Shown piece after piece: positions 6,985 through 12,704 of a DNA stretch of 12,704 nt. The notes below the pieces were generated by a model. It was not told where the DNA came from and did no database searches. It saw only the letters and a program-made list of their open reading frames with translations. A program made the position numbers and the translations under genes. Within the stretch, counting starts at the first letter, position 1, and each line of letters begins with the position of its first letter. Source of the DNA: Comamonadaceae bacterium (GTDB lineage: Bacteria; Pseudomonadota; Gammaproteobacteria; Burkholderiales; Burkholderiaceae); assembly GCA_947374535.1 (NCBI GenBank), contig CANCCJ010000073.1, forward strand, positions 1-12,704, read 5' to 3'.

Positions 6985-9900
6985 TTAAGGCATCATCTCC
7001 GCCGGAATTTCCATCGGACCTTTGCCGCTGTACTTTTCAAGGTAGATGTAAATCACAGGCGTGATGTAGAGCGTGATCACTTGCGAGAACGCCAAACCAC
7101 CCACCACCACAATCCCCAAAGGCATGCGCAACTCAGCGCCTGCACCCAGCCCCAAAGCAATCGGCAAAGCGCCCATCATGGCCGCGAGCGTGGTCATCAA
7201 GATGGGACGAAACCTCGTCAAACAAGCTGTGCGAATGGCTTCACGTGGCGTCATATTGTGCTGGCGTTGCGCTTCAAGCGCGAAGTCAATCATCAAAATC
7301 GCGTTCTTCTTCACAATACCAATCAGCAACAAGATACCGATGGTTGCAATGATGGTTAGTTCCATACCAAATAATCTCAGGAACAAAAGCGCACCAATCG
7401 CTGCTGATGGCAAGCCAGCCAAAATTGTGAGTGGATGGATGTAGCTTTCGTACAAAACACCCAACAAGATGTAAATCACAAAGATGGCGCTGACCAGCAA
7501 AATAATCTGCCCAGACTGACCACTTTGGAACACCGCCGCATCGCCGCCGTAGCTGGTGATGATGGTGGCAGGCAACTCGATGCCTTTGGTGAACTGGTCA
7601 ATCTTGGATGTCGCATCACCCAGTGGCACATCAGGCGCCAAGTTAAACGAAATCGTGACCGCTGGAATTTGCCCCTGATGGTTCACCGCTGTTGGACCAA
7701 TGAAGCGTTTGAAGTTCGCCACGCTCGACAGCGGCACCAAACGGTCCGTGGCGCGACCGCGCACGTAGATGTCGTTCAAGCCCGCTTCGAATTGGCGACT
7801 TTCTTCTAGCGACTCCAAAATCACTTGATAGGTGTTGACCGGTGTGTAAATGGTGGAGATTTGTTTCTCGCCATACGAGGAATACAAAGCCGTGCGAATG
7901 TCTGCCATCGTCACGCCAGCACTGGCGGCTTTTTCGCGGTTGATGTCGACCAACACGTTCAAGCCTTTGAGCTGTGAGTCGGTGGTAACGTCGCGAAAGA
8001 TGGGGTCTGCACGCATTTGACGCACCATCTTTTCAGACCATTCGTTCACACCGTCAAAGCCCACGCTTTGCAAGATGAACTGGTAGCGGCTTTTACTGAC
8101 CTTGCCGCCGAGCTGCAAGTTCTGGATAGGACGCATGTAGACGTTCAAGCCAGGCAAAGTGCGAAACTTGCTTCGCAAACCTTCCAGCACTTTTTGCATC
8201 GGTGCACGGTCGCTCTTGGGCTTGAGGTTCAAGAACATGCGGCCGTTGTTGGGTAAGTTGCCACTGGCACCACCCCCGCCCACAAACGACACCATGCTCT
8301 GCACGTTGGGGTCGTTCTTGACCATTTCAGCGGCCTGGTCTTGTAAAGCCAACATGGCTGAAAACGAAATGTCTTCTGCAGCTTCTGTGGTCATCAAAAT
8401 TTGACCCAAGTCTTCTTCAGGGAAGAAACCTTTAGGCACCCAGATGTACATGGCAATGGTCACCACAAACGTGCCAATGGCCACACCCAACACATGACGC
8501 TGATGGGCCAAACACCAGTCCAAGGTGGACTCGTATTTGCGCAGCACTGCGTGAAAAATTTCATCGAACTTGACGGTGATCCAATAATCTTTCGGCTCCT
8601 CGCCATGCTTGGGCAAGAAGCGGCTGCACAACATGGGCACCAAGGTGAGCGACACGATGGCCGACACCAGAATGGACAACGACACCACCACAGCAAACTC
8701 ACGGAACAGCAGACCAATAGGCCCAGGCATGAAGAAGATAGGAATGAACACAGCCACCAACGAAATTGAAATCGAGATGATGGTGAAGCCCACTTCTTTA
8801 CTGCCCTTCAACGCAGCTTTCAAAGGGTGCATGCCCTCTTCTACATAGCGCACGATGTTCTCAAGCACCACGATGGAGTCATCCACCACCAAACCCACGG
8901 CTAGCGTGATACCCAGCAGCGACACGTTGTCTAAGCTAAAGCCCAGCCAGTACATCAAGAAGAACGCACCAATCAACGAGACCGGCAAACTCAAAGCCGG
9001 AATGATGGTGGCTGCTGCGTGCTTCAAGAACAAGAAGATCACCAACACCACCAACACAATGGTCAAGGCCAAGGTATAGTTCACGTCGTGAATAGATTCG
9101 CGAATCGACAGAGAGCGGTCGTTGAGCAAGTTGATCTGCATGGATGCAGGCATTTGCTTTTCGAACTGCGGAATCATGCGGCGAATACCGTCCACCACCT
9201 TCACAGTGTTGGCACTGGGCTGGCGCAGCACCGCAATAATGACTGACCGCTCACCCATGAACGAACCGCTGGTCTTAACTTGTTCATAGCTTTCGCTCAC
9301 CACTGCTACGTCCGACAAACGAATAGGCACACCATTGCGTTGTGCGATGAGCAAGTCTGCAAATTCTTTAGCACGAACCAATTGCGGGTTGGCATAAATC
9401 GTCAACGCTTGACGAGGGCCATCCAACACACCCACAGGTGAATTTGAGTTGGCTTTGTTGACCGCTTGGGCTACATCGTCCATCGTCAAATTATTCAAGG
9501 CCAGCTTGGCGGGGTTGGCGCGAACGCGAACCGCATATCGTTTTTGACCATAGACCAAGACTTGCGCCACACCATCGATGGTGGACAAATTTGGAGAAAT
9601 CAGGTTTTCCGCATAGTCGCTGACCTCGAACAAATCCATCGCTGGAGAATTCAAGGTCATGAACAACACCGGCGCATCAGCAGGGTTGACCTTGCGGTAC
9701 GACGGCGGCGTGGTCATCTCAATGGGAAGGCGACGCTGGGCTCGCAACAAGGCAGCCTGTACGTCCACAGCCGCTTTGTCGATGTCTCGGTCGTTGTTGA
9801 ATTCCAGCGTGATGCTGGTGGTGCTTAAAAAATTGGTTGAGCTGATGACGGTGATACCGTCAATCGTGGAGAACTCTTTCTCCAAGGGCAAGGCCACAGA

Positions 9901-10083
9901 AGCTGCCATGTTTTCTGGACTAGCGCCCGACAACGTAGCCGACACCTGAATGACCGGGCTGTTAAAACTAGGCAGCGCCGCCACGGGAATTTTGGTGTAC
10001 GCAATGACACCGGCTACCACTGTCGCCATGGACAGCAGAATCGTCATCACAGGACGACGAATGCAGAGTTCTGAAATCGTCAT
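6985..10083 (-). CDS. RND efflux pump, inner-membrane permease subunit (HAE1 type)
   Basis: Proton-driven exporter of the AcrB/MdtB/MuxB type; 1032 residues, the usual length. The N-terminal helix (about 10-30) opens with CIRRPVMTILLSMA and is followed by the first periplasmic loop (about 31-335). The helix bundle at about 336-490 contains TM4 with GLVVDDSIVVLENI, whose Asp401-Asp402 match the proton-relay pair Asp407/408 of AcrB. After a second large loop (about 550-855), the final bundle holds GIVKKNAILMIDF, where Lys926 matches AcrB Lys940. The relay is intact, so the pump should be active. It overlaps the upstream fusion protein gene by ATGA and needs that protein plus a TolC-like channel. 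Substrate cannot be deduced. It lacks features I would expect of the metal-specific CzcA type, and its resemblance is closest to drug-exporting HAE1 pumps. Confidence 0.93.
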   Translation of the reverse strand: MTISELCIRRPVMTILLSMATVVAGVIAYTKIPVAALPSFNSPVIQVSATLSGASPENMAASVALPLEKEFSTIDGITVISSTNFLSTTSITLEFNNDRDIDKAAVDVQAALLRAQRRLPIEMTTPPSYRKVNPADAPVLFMTLNSPAMDLFEVSDYAENLISPNLSTIDGVAQVLVYGQKRYAVRVRANPAKLALNNLTMDDVAQAVNKANSNSPVGVLDGPRQALTIYANPQLVRAKEFADLLIAQRNGVPIRLSDVAVVSESYEQVKTSGSFMGERSVIIAVLRQPSANTVKVVDGIRRMIPQFEKQMPASMQINLLNDRSLSIRESIHDVNYTLALTIVLVVLVIFLFLKHAAATIIPALSLPVSLIGAFFLMYWLGFSLDNVSLLGITLAVGLVVDDSIVVLENIVRYVEEGMHPLKAALKGSKEVGFTIISISISLVAVFIPIFFMPGPIGLLFREFAVVVSLSILVSAIVSLTLVPMLCSRFLPKHGEEPKDYWITVKFDEIFHAVLRKYESTLDWCLAHQRHVLGVAIGTFVVTIAMYIWVPKGFFPEEDLGQILMTTEAAEDISFSAMLALQDQAAEMVKNDPNVQSMVSFVGGGGASGNLPNNGRMFLNLKPKSDRAPMQKVLEGLRSKFRTLPGLNVYMRPIQNLQLGGKVSKSRYQFILQSVGFDGVNEWSEKMVRQMRADPIFRDVTTDSQLKGLNVLVDINREKAASAGVTMADIRTALYSSYGEKQISTIYTPVNTYQVILESLEESRQFEAGLNDIYVRGRATDRLVPLSSVANFKRFIGPTAVNHQGQIPAVTISFNLAPDVPLGDATSKIDQFTKGIELPATIITSYGGDAAVFQSGQSGQIILLVSAIFVIYILLGVLYESYIHPLTILAGLPSAAIGALLFLRLFGMELTIIATIGILLLIGIVKKNAILMIDFALEAQRQHNMTPREAIRTACLTRFRPILMTTLAAMMGALPIALGLGAGAELRMPLGIVVVGGLAFSQVITLYITPVIYIYLEKYSGKGPMEIPAEMMP

Positions 10084-11288
10084 TTTTGTGCTTCGGCTTT
10101 GTTTTCTGGCTTGGCTTCAGGCTTGGCATCCGCCTTTTCTTGTGGCTTCGCATCGCCCTTGGCTTCTCCTTTGGCTGCGGCCTCTTTCACTTTGCTATTG
10201 GGGCGCAAGTTTTGTTTGCCTTCCACCACCACTTTATCGCCGGCATTGATGCCAGTGATGACCGCAAAGCCTTGGCTTTGGGTTTGCACTTTGACAGGCT
10301 TCAAGGTCACCGTATTTTCGGCATCCACCACAAACACTTGGTCGCCACGAGCATTCGTCACGACGGCTTGCGAAGGCACCACCAACACATCTTTGAAACT
10401 ACCGGCTTTGACCTGCAGCCGTACGAACTGGCCAGGAATTAATGTGTGGTCAGCGTTATTCACCACCGCCTTGACCTTGACTGCACCAATGGCTTGGTCG
10501 ACTTGGTTGTCAATCACATAAACCTTGCCTTCACGCTTTTTGCCATCGCCCATTTGAAAGTTAATGGTCGGCGTTTGACCTGCTTGCTGCGCAGCAAACA
10601 AAGCAGGCAAAGCACTTTCAGGGACAGTGAACTGAACGTTCATCGGGTCTAGCTGTGTGATGGTGACCATCGCACCTTGGGTGGTGGTGGTGGTCGCGGT
10701 GGTGCTGGTAGACACCGTGTTGCCGGGCTGCACTAGTGCACCAGGGAACACGTTGATGATGCCCGCACGCCCTGTGATGGGTGAGCGAATGTTGTCATAG
10801 CTCAAAGCAGCTTGGGCAGCACGCGCAGCGGCTTGAGCGGCTTGCGCATTCGCGCGTGCGGTGTCAACCGCACCTTGCGCCACAAACTGTTGACGCAGCA
10901 GCTCTTCAGCCCGGTTGAGTTGGCGCTGGGCATCGTCTGCAGTGGCTTGCGCTTTGTCGTAATTGGCGCGGTCGGCACGGTCATCCAAGCTAATCAGCAT
11001 GTCACCCGCTTTGACCATTTGGCCTTCTTTGATGTGAACCTTAGCCACCACATTGGTCACTTGCGGACGAATGTCAACGATGTTGGTGGCCACCGTGCTA
11101 CCCGTTGCATCTAAGACCACAGGGAAGTCACGCTGCTCGACGACAAACGTGGTCACCGTTTGGACCACAGATTTAGCCTGTGCGCTATCAACTGGCCAAA
11201 AATATTTGGCTGCACCACCGGACAACGCAAGGGCCACAGCCACCCAAATCAAACTCTTTTTTGTAACTTTTTTAGACTTGTATTTCAT
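10080..11288 (-). CDS. RND efflux periplasmic adaptor (membrane fusion protein)
   Basis: Periplasmic adaptor joining the downstream RND pump to an outer-membrane channel. From the ATG at 11288 it has 402 residues. It begins with a basic stretch and a hydrophobic helix (about 12-27) and a possible signal-peptidase site after AQA near residue 38; there is no lipobox cysteine. Then come the barrel-sandwich/lipoyl halves (IRPQVTNVVAKVHIKEGQMV at about 74-93 and IRSPITGRAG at about 167-176). Between them is an Ala/Gln-rich alpha-hairpin (about 108-162), followed by the beta-barrel and membrane-proximal domains. Two odd parts are a threonine run (about 191-203) and a charged Lys/Glu/Ala/Pro tail (last 32 residues). 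An in-frame TTG at 11297 has GAGA six bases upstream and would add three residues; I prefer the ATG but cannot settle it. Stop and pump start overlap (ATGA). Confidence 0.92.
   Translation of the reverse strand: MKYKSKKVTKKSLIWVAVALALSGGAAKYFWPVDSAQAKSVVQTVTTFVVEQRDFPVVLDATGSTVATNIVDIRPQVTNVVAKVHIKEGQMVKAGDMLISLDDRADRANYDKAQATADDAQRQLNRAEELLRQQFVAQGAVDTARANAQAAQAAARAAQAALSYDNIRSPITGRAGIINVFPGALVQPGNTVSTSTTATTTTTQGAMVTITQLDPMNVQFTVPESALPALFAAQQAGQTPTINFQMGDGKKREGKVYVIDNQVDQAIGAVKVKAVVNNADHTLIPGQFVRLQVKAGSFKDVLVVPSQAVVTNARGDQVFVVDAENTVTLKPVKVQTQSQGFAVITGINAGDKVVVEGKQNLRPNSKVKEAAAKGEAKGDAKPQEKADAKPEAKPENKAEAQK
10083..10178 (-). repeat. Low-complexity Lys/Glu/Ala/Pro tail of the adaptor
   Basis: The last 32 codons of the fusion protein encode imperfect short repeats of the form (A/E)AKPE and KGEAKGDA. 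The matching DNA repeats GGCTTGGC/GGCTTC blocks on the plus strand. The tail has no predicted fold and is hydrophilic. It lies past the membrane-proximal domain, so it could extend toward the inner membrane or pump, but that is inference. The repeats could vary in number between strains. Confidence 0.6.
10680..10709 (-). repeat. Threonine codon (ACC) microsatellite in the adaptor gene
   Basis: On the minus strand the codons read ACC AGC ACC ACC GCG, then five consecutive ACC. They encode a run of eight Thr interrupted by Ser and Ala, just before QGAMVTITQLDP. The unit is a trinucleotide, so slippage would change length without breaking the frame. It falls in a loop between the second lipoyl half and the beta-barrel, where related adaptors usually have a short linker. 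Confidence 0.7.
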
Positions 11289-11332
11289 AGCGAGCAAAAA
11301 TTTTCTCTGCGTATTTTGACAACAGCAGGCAA

Positions 11333-11345
11333 TGTACCAGTTACA
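11333..11345. promoter_or_regulatory. Possible operator: near-palindrome upstream of the efflux operon
   Basis: TGTACC-A-GTTACA is a 13-base near-palindrome with five of six arm positions matching. It lies about 45 bases before the adaptor start codon, where a repressor of an efflux operon could bind. No regulator gene is nearby and short palindromes occur by chance, so this is a weak call. Confidence 0.2.
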
Positions 11346-11363
11346 CCCGCTTTGAGCAGCTAC

Positions 11364-11383
11364 ATAGCCCTACGAGGGGCTAT
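11364..11383. repeat. Hairpin between rnhA and the efflux operon
   Basis: ATAGCCC (11364-11370) and GGGCTAT (11377-11383) form a perfect 7-bp stem with a six-base loop. It lies 36 bases past the rnhA stop codon and about 75 bases upstream of the adaptor start. It could help stop rnhA transcription or lie in the 5' leader of the efflux mRNA. No T-run follows on the minus strand (GTAGCTGC follows), so it is not a standard terminator. Confidence 0.45.
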
Positions 11384-11401
11384 CAATGAGAGAGCTTTAC
11401 A

Positions 11402-11420
11402 ACAGCTTCACACAAGCTGT
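11402..11420 (-). terminator. Hairpin at the rnhA stop codon
   Basis: ACAGCTT (11402-11408) and AAGCTGT (11414-11420) form a 7-bp stem with a five-base loop. On the minus strand it starts at the last base of the rnhA stop codon and is followed by TGTAAAG, with no real T-run. It may be a weak terminator or an end-protecting structure for the methyltransferase-rnhA transcript. Confidence 0.4.
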
Positions 11421-11872
11421 CACTTAGCTGACAGGACCAATTCCACACCTCGGTTAGCCAAGCCATCCGCCCGCTCGTTATCCACATGACCCGCATGGCC
11501 CTTGACCCAATGCCAAACGATGTCGTGATCCCCTTGGTGGGTCAATGCGTCGAGCTGTTGCCAAAGATCGGCATTTTTCACAGGCTGCTTGGCCGCAGTA
11601 CGCCAACTGCGGGCTTTCCAGCCATGAATCCATTCGGTAATACCTTTGCGCACGTATTCGCTGTCTAAGTACAAAGCCACGACACAGGGGCGCTTCAAGG
11701 CGCGCAGGGCTTCGATGACGGCCATGAGTTCCATGCGGTTGTTGGTGGTGTCCAGCTCGCCACCAAAGAGCTCTTTCTCTTGGCCCGAGGGCGACCGCAG
11801 TAACGCACCCCAGCCGCCTGGGCCTGGGTTGCCCTTGCAAGCGCCATCGGTGTAAATTTCAACGGTGTTCAT
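11420..11872 (-). CDS. rnhA: Ribonuclease HI
   Basis: Cuts the RNA strand of RNA-DNA hybrids, removing R-loops and primer RNA; cytoplasmic, uses two Mg2+. At 150 residues it matches E. coli (155). It begins [20 protein letters not shown] with catalytic Asp9. The other active-site residues are Glu48 (NNRMELMAV), Asp70 (YLDSEYV) and Asp136 (NERADGLA), plus the helper His126 (WVKGHAGH). The basic substrate-handling segment [20 protein letters not shown] is at 81-100. The start overlaps the end of the upstream methyltransferase gene by 14 bases. AAAAGGA (11877-11883) gives it a ribosome binding site with a short four-base spacer, so translation is probably linked to that gene. The dnaQ gene that often adjoins rnhA in proteobacteria is not beside it; the efflux operon follows instead. 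Confidence 0.97.
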   Translation of the reverse strand: MNTVEIYTDGACKGNPGPGGWGALLRSPSGQEKELFGGELDTTNNRMELMAVIEALRALKRPCVVALYLDSEYVRKGITEWIHGWKARSWRTAAKQPVKNADLWQQLDALTHQGDHDIVWHWVKGHAGHVDNERADGLANRGVELVLSAK

Positions 11873-12620
11873 TCATTCCTTTTGATGCGGTATTGGAGGC
11901 TGTCGTCACCACGGTGGCGGTGCGCGGCAGCGCCTTTTTCCATGCAGGCGACATCAGCCGCATGCCATGCACCCGCTTGACGGCCACCATGCCATACACC
12001 GCGCCCAAAATAGGCCACCAGCGCACGCCCGCCTCGTCCATCCAACGCCATCGACTCAGCCAACGCTCAGTTTTCACCGCTGGGCGGTAGCAACCAAAAC
12101 TGGTGGACTCCACCTCAAAACTCAGCAGTTGAAGCCAATCGCGCAAGCGGCGCTGGCCAATGAAATCGCCCACCTCCGAAAAACCGCGTCGGCAGCTCTT
12201 ACTCAAGCCCCAGAGGCTGTTGGGATTGAAGCCACAAATCACCACCCGCCCCTCGGGCACCAAAACCCGTTCCACTTCACGCAAGGTGGCGTGCGGGTCG
12301 TAGCTCAGTTCTAGGGTGTGGGGCAACACCAGCAGGTCCAAACTGGCACTGGGAAACGGCAAGGCTTCGTAGTTGGTCAACAGCACTTCGCGGCCCAAGG
12401 GCCATGGCTCGGGGTGCATGTCGCAGGCCAGCCAACGGTGGGGCATACGATTGGCCTGCAAAGCATCAATCGCAGAAAAGCCCAACTGCAAGGCATGAAA
12501 ACCAAACACATCGGCCACTGCACGGTCTAAATACGTTTGTTCCCACGCGCACAAATACTGTCCGGCGGGGGACGCCAGCCAGTCAGGCAAACTATCGTTT
12601 TTTAAAGGTGTGGATGACAT
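11859..12620 (-). CDS. SAM-dependent methyltransferase-like protein, YafS family
   Basis: A 253-residue class I methyltransferase-type protein of unknown substrate. The SAM site is unusual. Instead of the glycine-rich LDLGCGTG motif it has HALQLGFSA (about 42-50), then ACDMHP at 65-70 as the second-strand acid. The later part is well kept: [20 protein letters not shown] at about 85-104, [20 protein letters not shown] at 108-127 and GFNPNSLWG at 130-138. The gene position (gloB divergent on one side, rnhA on the other) matches E. coli gloB-yafS-rnhA, which supports the family call. Basic, Trp-rich residues near 187-205 ([18 protein letters not shown]) may mark a binding surface. Start: the ATG at 12620 is chosen over an in-frame TTG at 12653, which would run into gloB. 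The ATG overlaps the gloB ATG within one CATG. No clear ribosome binding site. Confidence 0.87.
   Translation of the reverse strand: MSSTPLKNDSLPDWLASPAGQYLCAWEQTYLDRAVADVFGFHALQLGFSAIDALQANRMPHRWLACDMHPEPWPLGREVLLTNYEALPFPSASLDLLVLPHTLELSYDPHATLREVERVLVPEGRVVICGFNPNSLWGLSKSCRRGFSEVGDFIGQRRLRDWLQLLSFEVESTSFGCYRPAVKTERWLSRWRWMDEAGVRWWPILGAVYGMVAVKRVHGMRLMSPAWKKALPRTATVVTTASNTASKGMNEHR
12605..12610 (+). promoter_or_regulatory. Ribosome binding site of gloB
   Basis: AAGGTG lies eight bases before the gloB ATG at 12619. It sits inside the beginning of the methyltransferase coding sequence on the other strand, so these bases serve two genes. Confidence 0.55.
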
Positions 12621-12704
12621 GAAGCTGATTGCACTGCCCGCGTTCTCTGACAACTACCTGTGGTTGTGGCAACAAGACCAAATGGCCGTGGTGGTCGACC
12701 CCGG
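12619..12704 (+). CDS. gloB: Hydroxyacylglutathione hydrolase (glyoxalase II), cut by the window end
   Basis: Only the first 28 codons are present: [20 protein letters not shown] then QMAVVVDP. This is the typical N-terminus of glyoxalase II (short strand, AFSDNY, then a strand ending in VDPG), a metallo-beta-lactamase-fold enzyme that hydrolyses S-lactoylglutathione to lactate and glutathione in methylglyoxal detoxification. The metal-binding HxHxDH motif would lie beyond the window. The start is supported by AAGGTG upstream and by the conserved gloB/methyltransferase/rnhA neighbourhood. The product is partial at the 3' end because the window stops. Confidence 0.9.
   Translation, partial: MKLIALPAFSDNYLWLWQQDQMAVVVDP

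Noticed and set aside
11316..11344. A plus-strand promoter beginning with a perfect TTGACA at 11316-11321
   Set aside because: No -10-like hexamer at a suitable distance (AGTTAC at 17 bases), and no gene follows on the plus strand; only shadow frames of rnhA.
12621..12653. TTG start at 12653 for the methyltransferase
   Set aside because: It would place 11 more codons inside gloB with no ribosome binding site; the ATG at 12620 fits the family start better.
1..12704. Unusual frequency of CTAG
   Set aside because: CTAG sites looked frequent around the Moco genes, but a rough tally over the window (about two dozen) is below random expectation at this base composition, so there is no excess.
1..12704. 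Mobile elements, CRISPR arrays, tRNA/rRNA genes or horizontally acquired islands
   Set aside because: No transposase, integrase or regularly spaced repeat, no tRNA-like cloverleaf noticed, and gene content is housekeeping or common accessory throughout.

Overview
The window looks like ordinary chromosomal DNA from a betaproteobacterium of order Burkholderiales, probably Comamonadaceae. The evidence is moderate-to-high GC by eye, the styles of the MoaA and FemAB-like proteins, and a DUF3149 small protein of a kind I know mainly from this group. The genus is inferred from protein resemblance, without any search. I see no rRNA, tRNA, CRISPR array, insertion sequence, prophage or plasmid gene. 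No stretch over 300 bases lacks a gene; the longest gap is about 130 bases, between the efflux operon and rnhA.

Layout from left to right: (1) nadE (glutamine-dependent NAD+ synthetase, minus strand) is divergent from a FemAB-like/DUF482 acyltransferase-fold gene (plus strand). (2) A hairpin terminator separates that gene from the convergent ppa (inorganic pyrophosphatase, minus strand). Upstream of ppa on the same strand is a 47-residue single-pass membrane protein of the DUF3149 type, with a very good ribosome binding site. (3) A 109-base divergent intergenic region holds a near-perfect FNR/ANR box, followed by moaA, mobA and moeA on the plus strand, a molybdenum-cofactor operon covering the first and last steps of the pathway. 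(4) Convergent to moeA, with 19 bases between stop codons, is a two-gene RND efflux operon on the minus strand: membrane fusion protein, then inner-membrane pump, overlapping by 4 bases. No outer-membrane channel gene is present. (5) rnhA (RNase HI) and an upstream YafS-like methyltransferase gene overlap by 14 bases on the minus strand. The start of gloB (glyoxalase II, plus strand) is divergent, and the two start codons share a single CATG.

Functionally, NadE makes NAD+ and AMP plus pyrophosphate, and Ppa removes pyrophosphate. The Moco genes make and finish the molybdopterin cofactor and its guanine-dinucleotide form, and the FNR-type site suggests oxygen-responsive expression. The RND pair exports an unknown substrate and must borrow a TolC-like channel from elsewhere. 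The gloB / methyltransferase / rnhA neighbourhood is an old proteobacterial arrangement (gloB-yafS-rnhA in E. coli).

I do not see a clear undescribed multi-gene system. The observations most worth following up are the FNR-type box with a possibly leaderless moaA, the overlapping divergent start codons, the small DUF3149 gene next to the FNR box, and the threonine-codon repeat in the fusion protein.
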